Source: Dermatemys mawii
Taxonomy: Eukaryota > Chordata > Testudines > Dermatemydidae
Length of the DNA stretch: 64,000 nucleotides
Direction: 5' to 3'
NCBI GenBank assembly: GCA_007922305.1
Contig: ML677364.1
Location: 17,940,260-18,004,259 of the forward strand
Shown here: piece by piece, positions 32,801 through 44,490 of the stretch
Layout of the letters: the number at the start of each line of letters is the position of its first letter
Numbering within the stretch: position 1 is the first letter of the stretch
The notes under the pieces: model-generated
The model's input: the letters and a program-made list of their open reading frames with translations, nothing else
Told to the model about the DNA's origin: nothing
The model's database searches: none
Made by a program: the position numbers and the translations under genes

Positions 32801-35339
32801 GAGAATTAATTCTCATTTGTATTTTTGATTCACTGCAGTTCAAACTTCTGACTGTGCCATACGTAGCATTGTTCTTGACTTCCAGTAATTCCGTAAAATG
32901 TTGTCCTTGAAACCTGTGTTGAGTGCTGCTTGGCTGCACCCTAACATTGGCCCTTTGAGTGTTCCTCTCCTGATCAGTGGGATCTTATATTGTTATAACA
33001 TTTAAATCCTGTGACTTGAGCACTGTTAAAAAAAATGCTTTGGTTGTTTTCATTTCATATAATCTGACTTCTGCTTTATTCAGAAAACTAGATTTTACAG
33101 GCCTCCTTTTTATTTTATTGCCAATGCCTTACATTTAGAAATGTGTTGAACCATTGTGATTAGAAAAGGCCCTTTTTGTGTTGTCCTTTCTTTGGAAACC
33201 ACTTGTCATATTTACTGACTCATTTACATATTTCTCAGGAAGTTTTGAAGAAATTGACAAGAGAAATTGAAGACTATAATTTGAAAAGGCACCAGTAGAA
33301 CAAAAAACAAATGACGTCCACAGAGTGTATTATGCAAATTAGAGTGGAAGTTTTGTCTTTATCCAAAAATGAGTGACACCTCAAATTCGGCTCGGCGAGT
33401 TTTGCCCATGTAATTTCTCTTGATTTTCAGCCTGCTGTTGTTTAAACAGACATGCAGATTGCCAGCTTTTACAGTAGTTTCAATGATTGAACTAGTGATT
33501 ATAACAGACTAGTGGTTGAGTAGCCAAGTGTAGCGCTTGCTTGGAAAATTGCCCAGTGACGAAGAAAGCTCTGTGTTGCTCTGGAGTGTCTCTCAAACTT
33601 GATTAGAAGTTACAGTTGTTACATTGTACAGTTGTACACGAGTTACTTTCAAAACTAAAAATTTTAATATGATATGCCTGCAACAATGTTTGTTCTGCTT
33701 AGAAACACTGACTCTGATTCTCCAGTCACTGTACTCCTTGAAACCCAAGTAGCTTCCATCCCCTGTTTGTGGGTTCTTGTTTAACATGTTTCAAAAAGTG
33801 GATCTCAGAGTTTACTAGTTCATAGCAGGAGTGGTTTGTCCTCAGTACAGTTGACCAGGGAGCTATGTGTACAGAAGCTTGCACAGCTGCTGACAGTCCT
33901 CCACCTAATTTAGATGACTTAAATCTACAGGTCTGGGACTAGGCAAACCCACCTATCAGTGACAAATAGGAAACTTGTCATAACCTGTTAAGTTCTACAG
34001 AATTTAAACTTTTTGAAAAAGCCAAGTCCTTATGCAAAGAGAATATTCCAAATGTGAAATGAATGTAAACTGGGGGGTGTCTTTCTGAGAGTGTAAGCAG
34101 CCTTAAAAAATGAGGTATTATATGGGTTATTGCTCCAATCTTGTTACCTTGACACAGCCTGAGCAACTGACCTGTGTATTAGAGAGTTCCTTTGGGGTGG
34201 GTGTGAAGAAATTTTCCCCCCAGACCACCCCACTGAGGCAGGGCTGTGTAGGGACCTCCAGAACTGCCAGGGAAAAAAGAGGAGGATTTATGCGAGAGAG
34301 GTGTGAACAGCCTCCATTCACCTTGAAAGGTGTGTCAACTCTGAATAATCTTTCTTTCTCAGTTTTACACCTCAGACTGCTGTTCTAGAATTCTGGGAGG
34401 CTATAGCCACCACCCAGCACTGGTAGTAAATAGGATAAATCTTCTGAAACTGCCATATTGGATGATTGTTAAGGGTTGTACAAGCTTCTCAACTTTCATG
34501 TGAACTAAATTAATGTAAATAGAAGCGTGTGAAACTAGACAGATGATAGTTAAAAAAAGAATGTTGGGGGGGAGGGAGTGTTTTGACATTTCAGTTTAGA
34601 AATTAAATGTTGTTTCAGATGAGTTTTAGGGATACGTAGGGTGAAAGGTCAACAGTTTTAAAGTTTGCTGCTGTCTTGGGTTTTCTTCTTCCAAAATGTT
34701 TGGAAGCACATTTTAAATAATTTAGGGTAGCATATGTTAGTTTAGGAGTCAAGAATACCAACTGTACTGGTAAGGTAGAATATCAAACAAAAAAGGATTG
34801 TGTATAACACATTTTAAGGGAGACTAAGGCTTTGTGCCAAAATAAAAATTCTCAAGGTTCGTTCAGTATTCATAGCCTATTTCAATGTGCCTTTTCTGTA
34901 AAAGAGTGATTTGTTCTCTTTAATCATTTGCAGAATTTAGTGTTTTCTTCCAAAGTATCTAGGGGTGAAATATTAATAATTTCCAATACAAATGAGCTTA
35001 TAGGTATTGACTGCACAAGTAACTATTCATAATGATATTTGAATCTCACCCGTATTTAAGTTCTTAACAGCTAATATTTCTTCTTCCATCATTTTACTTC
35101 TAAAGCATTCCCATATGGTTAGTAAATTAGAGGGTAGGAAAGAGACTCCAGGAACCAACTTTCTTTCACAAAGCTTTAAATAAAAGGTTGAACAAACTAA
35201 TTGCATGAAAACTGTTTCACACATGTTAATGCTTCTGATTTTTTGATCCCAATATATTTGTGTGAGGGAGACCTTCACTACAAATTACATAGCTCATGCT
35301 ATTTATGAGGGTGGTGGTGAATTAGAAGAACTTTAATTT
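32801..35339. other. Intron stretch, no gene seen
   Basis: AT-rich, without clear repeats. G-runs occur at 34565-34576. Short open frames (for example 34110-34388) show no similarity I recognise. Confidence 0.4.
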
Positions 35340-35368
35340 TACTAGGCTCTGCCTGTCTGGATTTAGGC

Positions 35369-35445
35369 TCTTATCCAAGACTCACTGAAATCCGTGCAAG
35401 TCTTTGTTGATTTCACTGGGTTTTGGATCTGATCCTTAGTCTATT
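35369..35445. repeat. Palindromic short repeat (GGATCTGATCC type)
   Basis: GGCTCTTATCCAAGACTCAC faces TTTCACTGGGTTTTGGATCT, then GATCC. This is a decayed inverted repeat of the 'match to CACTGAAATC/GATTTCACTGG' kind that recurs across this window. No function is suggested. Confidence 0.5.
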
Positions 35446-35539
35446 TCATACACAGAGTGTACTAATGAAATGAGGACTACTGAAAGCTATAGAGTTCTCC
35501 ATTTATTTATGATAATGTGCACAGGTTTATTTCAATTAT

Positions 35540-36033
35540 GTCTCCATCAGCAGTCATGAAGGAACTCCTCTAGCCATTCCATTGATTAACTCTATGTTAT
35601 ACCTTTTGGTTAGTTCTGAACTCTACCATGCCTCAACCAAAGGCCCCTCACTGTTCCCAGAACATTCTAGCCAGGTCCTTTCTGACCACAGCCTGCCTCC
35701 ACAGGAGTTGATTAATGCAGTTCCAGCTTTTGTTGCTTGAAACCTCTCTTCCCACACACTGAATATACTTTTTCTCTTTTTCCTGACTTCCAGTGAATAT
35801 TAACTGAATTGGCTGGGAAGCTCGTGCCTTCAGTCAGCCCTTTCCTCAGGTGCTGATGGTTGAATATCTGTTCTCTTCCCTGGTCTCCCTGCAGGTGAGC
35901 TGTTTTGCTCCCCTTTTAAATTTCTCCTCCAGCCCTGTGCAAGCCTTGCAGGTGTGATGCCATGGAACTGGTTGAGCCCAGAGCAGCTCCTTAGCCTCCT
36001 GTGGTCCTGGGTGGGTTTGTATGCCCCATCACA
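35540..36033 (-). repeat. LTR-like repeat, minus strand, 5' end at 36033
   Basis: The reverse complement starts TGTGATGGGGCATACAAACC (36033 down), then CTGCTCTGGGCTCAACCAG and ATTTAAAAGGGGAGCAAAAC with a TTTAAAAG TATA-like word, as in LTRs. The far end is not definable; the frame at 35830-36093 (minus) is not a known gag. The TGTGAYRGGG start resembles family B and F ends. Confidence 0.45.
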
Positions 36034-36476
36034 ATCTCTCTTGTCTGTAGTAATTCCTCCTGCTAATTTTTCACAAGTGTTGCTCCTTCCCAAATTAAGC
36101 TGCCAGTTTTTACAAGTGAGGCTCTCTCCTTAACTCCTTGTTTGAAAATGATGGACAGCAGAGTGGCACATTGAGGCATTCTGACTTTTAAGAATTTCCA
36201 CCCAGGGACAGCCTTCTATTATTTCATCTCTTACGGCAGGAAGCAGTGCTGAGTTAAGTTGGTTGAAGGCGAAGTTTTGGATTCAAGAACAAAAAGGCAT
36301 ATGAGTGACTTGCACATTTTATTTTGCTGCTCTCTGATGTACATCATGTAGAGATTTGACTGCCATGTGGAATAAATATTAGCTTTCTATTTTGATTTAA
36401 GTGTGTAGGTGTTAAAATGAGGGTGAACATAATGGTTTTTAAAGTATTTGGCTTATCCTTATCTGACTGTATATAT

Positions 36477-37189
36477 TGTGATAGGGCAAGGCCAGATGGC
36501 TATAGGAAAGTGATAAGGAACAGATATGTTAGTCCCAGGCTAAACAAATCCCTGGTACCATTGGAACCAAATGGCAGTTATTGCAGGTTAATCAAGACAC
36601 CTGGGGACAATTAAGAACCTTCTAGAAAGCAGTAGAAATAGCTATCCTGATTGGGACACCTGAAGCCAATCAGGGACTGGCTGAAACCAGTTAACCTCCC
36701 AGTTAGTGAGGTGGGTGTGGATATCAGAAGCTGTGGAGGAAGTTGTGCTGTTGGTGAGACTGAGTGGTAGACACCATATCATATGCAAGGAAGGAGGCCC
36801 TCAGGTAAGGGTGAAGAGGAGTCTGAAGAAGCGGGGACTGCTGTGGGGAAGTAGCCCAGGGAATTGTATTGTGTTCTGTTGATAAAAGGTCAGCCATCAT
36901 AGCTGATACTATTAGGGTCCCTGGGCTGGAGCCTGGAGTAGAGGGCGGGCCTAGGCTCCCCCGCCCCTTTCTGCCTCCCCTAATTAATCACTGAGATTGG
37001 GAGACAACAGAGACTGTGCAAGGAAGGATAGTTTCCCCTCACTGGCTTATGATGAAAATGGTTCAATAGGCTGTGAGCTTGTCTCTAGAGAGAGAAGGGC
37101 TACCTGGAGGGTGACAGTGAGCCTCTGAGGCTAGTGAAATCCTCCAGGAAATGCAGGATCCATGTAGATAAGGACAGAGCTTTGTCACA
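36477..37189 (+). mobile_element. LTR-like element, family B, copy 2 (713 bp, 4-bp TSD)
   Basis: TGTGATAGGGCAAGGCCAGA to AGAGCTTTGTCACA, flanked by ATAT on each side (36473-36476 and 37190-37193; weak evidence in AT-rich sequence). It is colinear with the reverse complement of 12488-13147: AACCTTCTAGAAAGCAGTAG, CCAATCAGGGACTGGCTGAA and AGGGTCCCTGGGCTGGAG all have counterparts there. No coding frame. Confidence 0.8.
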
Positions 37190-37290
37190 ATATATATACC
37201 TGACTGGTATATATATCTCCTTATCTGACTGGTGTGTGTGTGTGTGTATGTATGTGTGTGTGTATATATATATATGTATAGACACCCTTC
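37190..37290. repeat. (GT)n/(TA)n microsatellite
   Basis: ATATATATACC repeated twice with TGACTGGT between, then a GT run (37233-37247, 37253-37262) and a TA run (37263-37274). It lies directly at the 3' border of the LTR-like element, a usual place for slippage on AT/GT tails. Confidence 0.85.
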
Positions 37291-37728
37291 TGCATAGCAC
37301 AAATAATTAGATAAAGTGAACTATCTTTTTGCTATGAGAGTTCGCATGTTTGAATAGAGCCAGGTTCTTGCAATCAACATTGGCTTGAAAACAGAATGTC
37401 AGGTCCAATCCATGCCTTCTTGACAAGTTAACTTTGCCACACTTCTGCTTGGAATGTGTGAGAGAAAGGTGTCTGCTTTCAAGGACACTCCTAATGTTCA
37501 TCTCTTTTGAGGCAAATTTCCCAAAATAGGTGCCCAAATTATGCCTTCAAAATGTGCATTCATCCTTGAAAAACAGACATTGTCCAGACAGTTGCACAAT
37601 GTGTGACTTATATTTGCATGTACAAATGCCTATGTTTTCAGTACAACTTTTGTTTTGTGAAATGTATCTTTTCAATCTAAATAGTCACACCCCCTTCATT
37701 TTATTTTTGATTCACAAGGATGATGTAG

Positions 37729-37769
37729 AATATATATATATCTCTATATCTATATCTATCTATATATAA
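37729..37769. repeat. (TATC)n/(TA)n microsatellite
   Basis: TATATATATATCTCTATATC with repeated CTATCTATATAT words. An imperfect tetranucleotide/dinucleotide repeat. The open frame over it is composition-driven. Confidence 0.85.
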
Positions 37770-38709
37770 AATGTCTGTCTAGCAGCTTTTACTGAGGGAA
37801 GGCTGTGTAAAATGATGCAGGCCTATATACTTGTGTAACATAGGAAGTCATGGGCAACATAGGACAATGACAGTGATATGAGGCATTTGGCCATCTCAGA
37901 TATCAGTGTTTAATTGTATTTTTCACAGAATTCTACCTTAAATATTATCACATTTTCTATCACTTGGATTAAACAAGACTATCCACGAGAATAGGGAGTG
38001 TGGATTTTGGAATGCAATGGTGGACATGATTTCTCCACTTTGACCCCACAGTGACCAACTGCTATTATTTTAACAAAAGGTTACCTGAATAAAGCCCAGA
38101 TGACCTTGGAATTGAAATCTGGTGTCACTCATGCTGTGGATGTGCTGATCTGTATCTGAAAAGCAGATGGTCTTGTTGTATTGCCTCTTCTCCTCATTCT
38201 ATGTCATGGTCTTTGCTTTTTCATTTGATCTCTTCCCTCCACCGTGGGTTGCTATTTTGTTTCAGCTCTCTCACTTTCTTTCCATTCACTCATGCTGGAT
38301 GAGGCTACCACTGTCACATTGCAAACTGCCCTACACAATCACCATCACAGTTCCATCCCTGAGGCAGTCTTAAAACGTGCTATTGCAAGTGACATTACAG
38401 CCTAGAAATCATTTATATATAGTGAGACCTGTTTTAGGAGGCCAACAAATATCACTTAACAGAAGAGCTCTAATAAAGGCATAACAAGATAGTGATCAGG
38501 CAATGTTAAAAAAAGTCTATTAAAGATTGAAAATACTTACCTAGTGCCAACATTTATTATTTCTAAAAACACATGTTCATACAATTTGTGTATTCAGGTA
38601 CATGGTAAGACAACAGCACTAAAATTAAGATGCTTTAGAATACTTCACTGCACTACAATTTTATCTTGCATTCAGAACTGTTAGAAAAAAAAGAGTCCTG
38701 GAGAACAGG

Positions 38710-39662
38710 TTCTTTCTGAGTGGAATATTTCAGCATTTTAGTCAACATAAATGATTTTGAAATAGCATTGAGAGTACATTTATATAGTTTGTGGATGATA
38801 CCAAGCTGGGAGGGATTGTAAGTGTTTTGGAGGACAGGATTAGAATTCCAAATGGTCTTGACAAATTGGAGTAATGGTCTGAAATAAATAGGATTTAATT
38901 CAACAAGGAAAAATGCAAAGTACTGTGCTTAGGAAGGAATAATCAATTACACAACTACAAAATGGAAATGACTGCCTAGGAAGGAGTAATGCAGAAAAGG
39001 ATCTAGGGTTATAGTGGATCACAAACTGAGTCAACAGTGTAATACTGTTGCAGAAAAAGCAAACACCGTTCTGGGATGTATTAGCAGGAGCGTTGTAAGC
39101 AAGACATGAGAAGTAATTCTTCCACACTACTTAGCACTAATAGGGTCTCTGCTGGAGTACTGTGTTCAGTTCTGTGCATCACACCATGGGGAAGATATGG
39201 ACAAACTGGAAAAAGTCCAGAGAAGAGTAACACAAATGATTTAAGATCTAGAAAACCTACAAGGAAAATTTTAAAAACCTGGATTTGTTTAGTCTGGAGA
39301 TGAGAAGACTGAGTGGGGACATGATAATAGCCTTCAAGTATGTAAAAGATTGTTACAAAGAGAAGAGTGATAAATTGTTCTTATCCACTGAAGACACAAT
39401 AAGATGTAATGGATTTAAATTGCAGCAAGGGAGATTTAGGTTAGACATTAAGAAAAACTTCCTATCTGTCAGGGTAGTTAAGCACTGGACCAAACTATCT
39501 AGGTAGGTTGTGGAATCTCTGTCCTTGGAGGTTTTTAAGAGCAGGTTAGACAAACACCTTTCAGGGATGGCCTAGGTAATACTTAGTCCTGCCACAGTGA
39601 AGGGGACTGGACTAGATGATGTTTCGAGGTTCCTTTCCAGTTGTACATTTCTGTGATTCTGT
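38710..39662 (+). repeat. CR1 3' segment, plus strand (RT end to tail)
   Basis: Starts in the FADD-like block (TTGTGGATGATACCAAGCTG at about 38790), then AACAAGGAAAAATGCAAAGT, GGAGTACTGTGTTCAGTTCT, CTGGAAAAAGTCCAGAGAAG, TTGTTTAGTCTGGAGATGAG and GTCTTGGAGG-like 3' blocks, and ends TTTCTGTGATTCTGTG, a CR1 tail repeat (TTCTATGATTCTATG type). Many stops are present. It is older and of a different subfamily than the 19884 copy. Confidence 0.92.
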
Positions 39663-39692
39663 GTCTTTAATTTCATTAATGGATCCAAATAG

Positions 39693-39722
39693 CTCTCTCT
39701 CTCTCTCTCACACACACACACC
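39693..39722. repeat. (CT)n(CA)n microsatellite
   Basis: CTCTCTCTCTCTCTC followed by ACACACACACACAC. A mixed dinucleotide run of about 30 bp, 30 bp after the CR1 tail. Confidence 0.9.
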
Positions 39723-40249
39723 CCCATTAGCAAATACTCATTGCTGATGTGTACTTGGCTTGCATGTGTGGAGTGCGTGTACTCAGACTGCATGTTTTTG
39801 TAGAGGAAATACGAAACTGTAATTAAAGTTTTGTATTATACTGTGAGGGAGATTTAATATGTTGGAGGCCAATGGAAGTTCCTTGTGAAAATGTGGAGTC
39901 TGTCACCGTCAGTGGAGATGTGTGTGGACATTAGTGAACGGTTAAGAGATGTCCCCTAACTTGGCATTCCCTTATTTTTAGGTATAACATCCCTAGCAAT
40001 GTTTCATCCCTTGTAAACAAATTTTCATTTGGGAAAATTTCATTTTCATCCTGGGTTTTTGATACAGCACCTATAAGATGTATAGTTGTCCCCTCTTGAC
40101 GGGGTTGCTGGAGTGCTGTGGTGCTCTAAATCTTCTTAATATACTTAACAGCATGCCAGGAGTACCAGGTCTTGAAGGAGAGCACTGAAGATATGTTAGT
40201 TGCTAGACCTGCACGTACCTGGTGAGTCCCAAACACACAAACATGCACA

Positions 40250-40325
40250 AATTTGAGCAGGCGGTTGGACTAGATGACCTCCCTCCTGAAATCCTTTTCA
40301 GCTCTGATATTGTGTTCTATGAAAT
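40250..40325 (+). repeat. CR1 3' tail fragment
   Basis: GCAGGCGGTTGGACTAGATG, ACCTCCCTCCTGAAATCC and TTTCAGCTCTGATATTGTG, then TTCTATGA: the terminal 70 bp of CR1 elements (GACTAGATGACC, tail TTCTATGA). Confidence 0.85.
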
Positions 40326-41289
40326 TACACACACAAAATTATGAGTAATAGTGGTCATGTTGACAGAAGGAAATTTTTGAATACACTGGAACAGATAGGA
40401 GAAAAATAATTAATAACGCTGTTTAATTGCAAACTGATTTTGTTAAATGAGCACTCATCATTAGCCAGTGGGGAGTTTTAACTATATGAATAATGCGAAT
40501 TGTAACAGGCCAGCCATTTATCACCAGAAAGGAACTGACAAAAAGTGAGCGACAGGGGAACAGAGTTTTCTTAAAGGGCCAATTTTTAATTAATTTCAAT
40601 TCATAAACCAAGTAGCAGATTTACTTATAAATTCCAGAAAATGCAGTCTTTATCCACAAATTATGTGCTGTAAATTTGAGAAAGATGCACTGTATTCATC
40701 TTGCAAAACAAAGAGGCTGAATATCTTCTTTAAACTGTAAAATAGACTCCAGCCTTAATATAGAGGTACCTGTATAACACACACACGTTATATGCACAAA
40801 TGGCTGTGCACATACCTATTCCCACTGCATGTGGTGGTGATACCAGTATAACTAATTGGAGAACCAAGTGATAAATAAAATTTACTACATGGGTCTGCAA
40901 TAGCAAAGAATTCATCTGCTCTGGAACTACTTCTAAAATTCCATACACTGAGGCTTCAACAAGCAACTACCTAAAAACAAAAAGGCAACCTGCCAGGGAA
41001 TTCACATGGGGGAATTTCCACTCAAAATTACTCTGGCCCAAGTTCTAGAATGGGACAAACTTCAACAGTGATGGGTTTAAATTTCACTATCTTGTGCTGT
41101 ACAGGGCTAGCAGTGGAATCCTTATACAATTGGAAAGGGAAAATTCCAAGCTTGCTAATGCAACCCAGCATGTTTTGCACCTTGATATTAGGCTTTCAAA
41201 TCATAACATTTGTAGGTAGAGAAAATACTGTTGGTTATTTATAGAGATTTTCATGTCTCCCTCTGGACTCTGTACTGCTAGGCTAATAT

Positions 41290-41360
41290 TAAATGAGGCC
41301 TCAATCTGGTAAAGCACTTAAGTGCATGCTTAATTTTAAGCATGTGAGTAGTACCTTAGA
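41290..41360 (+). repeat. Short 'GCACTTAAGTGCATGCTTAA' repeat
   Basis: AAAGCACTTAAGTGCATGCT, then TTTTAAGCATGTGAGTAGTACC. The internal GCATGCTTAA...TTAAGCATG is an inverted pair. A decayed copy is at 9724-9785. Name and class are unknown to me. Confidence 0.55.
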
Positions 41361-42549
41361 AGGCAAGAACCGGGCTACAACTCAGTACTAATCATTTTTT
41401 CGAAGCTCAGTAAAATGTCTCTAAAACTGTTTTTCTATAACATACCAAATGTAACATGTTCAGAATAAATGGCATTATGGTGTAGTGCTGTTTTTATGAC
41501 CACTTGTTTGGGATGATCTACTTAATTTACTATTGACTTTGCTAGTGCAGTTATACCAAACTCATGCTAATATAACTTTGTATTCTTTGTGTGTGTCTAT
41601 ATGATATACTATTTTTTTGTCTTCACTGAAGTGTGTCTGATGACTTAGGATCTTACACAAATGGAAACTCTGGATGTGCCTTTAAGATTTTCATGCAAAG
41701 GAAACTATTCTAGATTACAACAATTAATATGCATATATGGTTTAAGAATTTCAGATTCTTAGAAGCATGCCCATTTTATCAAGCTTTTCAATTTGGATTT
41801 AAGCCAAACAATATCCCAGTTATTAAAAGCGACAGCTTTTTCTTAATTAGTCATTTGCAAAGTCTGCAGCTGCCATGGTTATCTTCCCCCGCTCCTTCCT
41901 CATATTCTTAGATGCTAATTCAAGTGCTTGATTATTTTCAAAATAGAAAGCCAGCTCTCTTTTGGACTACAATAATATTCTGTTTGTAATGAGAGATTTC
42001 TGTTCTGAAGATTTTCTCTCTTGGTAGAGTTTAATGTGAAATAAACAAAAGCACAAAGTTATTTCTGTTATTTTTTTTCCTGGGGCAGTGCAGAATATGT
42101 GCGCACCCTTCCTGTGTAGGAGGCATCACAGAATTTTTAGCGTGAATAGTACATTAAAGTTTCATGATAGTCCTATTTCTCTAAAATCAATAGAAACTGT
42201 AACTGTATCCTGTAGAAATCATAACTGCAGAACAGGAGTTTAAGATCAGTCCATCAAACAAAAGAGACTGATTGATTTCTCTCTTTCTCTGATCTGTTAT
42301 ATTTCTAAAACACAAGCCAGTTAGGATGTAATAGAAATGAGATGAAATTTAATAAGGGGCAAAGTGCAAGCTCATGCATTTAGGGACTAATAACAAGAAT
42401 TTTTGCTGTAAGCTGGGGACTTATCAGTTGGAAGTGACAAAGGAGGAAATGACTTGGGTGTATTGTTTATTCACAGGATGACTATGAGCCATCAATGTGA
42501 TGCAGCTGTGAAAAATGCTAATGCAGTCCTAGGATGCATCAGGTGAGGT

Positions 42550-43157
42550 CAGGGTGACCAGATGTCCCGATATTTAGTTGTTTGTCCCGTGTCCCAACCG
42601 ATATACAGTTGGGATGCCATTTGTCCCAATATTTTGGTTCAGAGCTGCTCCCAGGAAAGGGCTGGCAATAGGACCCTGCGGCCCCTAGGCACAGGAGTGG
42701 CAGGAGGATATCTGCATCCCCGCTGCACCTACCACAAGCACTGACTCCATTGTGGCCAATGGGAGCTGCAGGCATGGACCTCCCTCCAGCTTTCAGCAAA
42801 AGGAAGCTGGAGCCAATACTTCTGGCAGGTGCAGCACGTGGAGTGCAGATGCTGCTGGCAGCTGCTGACCCTAGGAGCCAGACCGGAACTGCCAGGTAAG
42901 CAGCGGGGGCTGCGGGTGGGAGCTGGAGCCCTGGGTCCCCAGCTCCCACCCGCAGGTGGGGCTGCACCTGGAGGCTGGGGGAGGGGCCTCGGTGCCCCTG
43001 ACCTGTGGCAGCGGTGGGGCTGCGACCGGCCCCGAATGGCAGGGGGTCCTGTGCCTCGGAACCGGGGAAGGGGGTGGGATCTGGGGCTGGAATGTGGGCG
43101 GGGCCTACATCACCCCAATGTGTCCCGATATTTTACTCCTGTGATTTGGTCACCTTA
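42550..43157. mobile_element. hAT-like element, family C, copy 2, inside CR1
   Basis: Starts CAGGGTGACCAGATGTCCCG and ends GTGATTTGGTCACCTTA (43157), inverted ends shared with 16170-16297. The flanks GGTGAGGT (42542-42549) and AGTGAGAT (43158-43165) agree in 6 of 8 positions. The GC-rich interior contains a hairpin of GCGGGTGGGAGCTGGAG and CTCCCACCCGCAGGTG (about 42914-42958). Long frames on both strands inside (for example 42539-42967) follow from GC content and inverted repeats. Confidence 0.85.
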
Positions 43158-43373
43158 AGTGAGATATTTTGAGTAGAGACAGAGAAGTGTTAGTACCATT
43201 ATACAATGCACTTCAGAGTCCTCACCTGCAATGCTTCATGCAGTTCTGTTCTTCCATGTTTAAGAAGATGAATTCAAATTGGAACAGGGGCAGAGAAGGG
43301 CTACGAGAATGATCGGAGGAATGGAAAACCCACCTTATGGGAGGAGACTCAAAGAACTTGGCTTTGTTTAGCC

Positions 43374-43705
43374 CAGAGATCGGCAACTTTGGCACACAGC
43401 CCCCCCCCCCCCCAGGGTAAGCACCCTTGGTGGGCCCAGCTGGTTTGTTTACCTGCCATGTCTGCGGGTTCAGCCGATCGCATCTCCCACTGGCTGCAGT
43501 TCACTGCTCCAGTCCAATGTGGGCTGTGGGAAACGGCGCGGTGCTGGCCGCCGCTTCCTGCAGCCCTCATTGGACCGGAGTGGTGAACCGCGGCCACTGG
43601 GAGCCTCAATTGGCCGAACCTGCAGATGTGGCAGGTAAACAAACCCGCTGGGCCCACCAAGGGTGCTTACCCTGGGGGGTCACATGCCAAAGTTGCCAAT
43701 CCCTG
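43374..43705. mobile_element. hAT MITE, family A, copy 3, perfect 8-bp TSD, inside CR1
   Basis: A 332-bp element from CAGAGATCGGCAACTTTGGC to GTTGCCAATCCCTG, with GTTTAGCC on both sides (43366-43373 and 43706-43713). A C-run (43401-43414) follows the left end. The interior is a long inverted repeat (GGGTAAGCACCCTTGGTGGG against CCCACCAAGGGTGCTTACCC), plus GTTTGTTTACCTGCCA against TGGCAGGTAAACAAAC. The CR1 reading continues directly across the duplication. Confidence 0.97.
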
Positions 43706-44388
43706 GTTTAGCCTAACCAAAAGAAGGCTGATGAGAGATATGCTTGCACTCTATAAATACACCAGAGGGATAAATACCAGGGAGGCAGAGGAGTTGTTTA
43801 AGTTAAGACCAATGTAGATACAAAACCAAATGGATATACACTCTCCATCAACAAGTTTGTCTAGTTTCAAGCCTAATGGTTTCTAACCATCAGAGGAGTG
43901 AAGTTCTGGAACAGCTTTCCAAGGGGAGCTGTCTGTGTGCATGTGTCTGTGTGTCGGGGGGTGTCCTAACTGGCTTCAGGACTGAGCTTGATATGTTTAT
44001 GAAGAGAATGGGTGGTATGATGGGACTGCCTACAATGGTGTGTGACCCATGGTTGACAGCTAGTGACAAAAATCCCCAGCGGCTAGAGATGGGACACTAG
44101 ATTGGAAAGGTTCTGAGTTCCTACAGATAATTCTTTCCCAGGTATCTGCCTGGTGGGTATTGCCCACAGGCTTAGGGTCTAACTGCTCGCTATATTTGAC
44201 ATTGAGAAGGATTCCCCTGGGTCAGATTGGCAGAGACACCATTTTTTTTTGCCTTCCCCTATAGCTTGGGGCATGAGTCACTTGCAGTTTTAAACTAGTG
44301 TAAATTAAGAATCTTCTGTAACTTGAAGTCTTTAAACCATGATTTGAGTACTTCAGTAATTTAGCCAAAGGTTAGGAATCTGTTACAG

Positions 44389-44408
44389 GTGTGTGTGTGT
44401 GTGTGTGA
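44389..44408. repeat. (GT)n microsatellite
   Basis: A run of ten GT units within the CR1 3' region. Confidence 0.9.
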
Positions 44409-44490
44409 TTCCGTGGCTTGCAATGTGCAGGAGGTCAGACTAGATGATCACGATGATCATGACGGTCCCTTCTGACCTTAAAGCCTATGT

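Larger units (their letters stand above)
39723..42329. other. Intron stretch with two small repeats
   Basis: Contains the CR1 tail at 40250 and the short repeat at 41290. Otherwise it is AT-rich and unremarkable. No exon seen. Confidence 0.4.
42330..44490 (+). repeat. CR1 3' half carrying two separate hAT insertions
   Basis: Three CR1 blocks that join in order: 42330-42549 (AAATTTAATAAGGGGCAAAG, then ATGCAGCTGTGAAAAATGCT), 43158-43373 (GAGTAGAGACAGAGAAGTGT, then AAGAACTTGGCTTTGTTTAGCC) and 43714-44490 (TAACCAAAAGAAGGCTGATG, GAGGAGTTGTTTAAGTTAAG, then TCAGACTAGATGATCACGAT and CCCTTCTGACCTTAAAGCC at the tail). The gaps are filled by the hAT elements at 42550 and 43374. The copy is degenerate. 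A GT run (44389-44408) sits just inside its 3' end. Confidence 0.93.

Noticed and set aside
37190..37790. Possible regulatory (GT)n/(TA)n element
   Set aside because: Simple slippage repeats. Nothing around them suggests a function.
42539..42967. 142-codon minus-strand frame and overlapping plus frames
   Set aside because: They lie in a GC-rich hAT-like element with inverted repeats, which keep several frames open.
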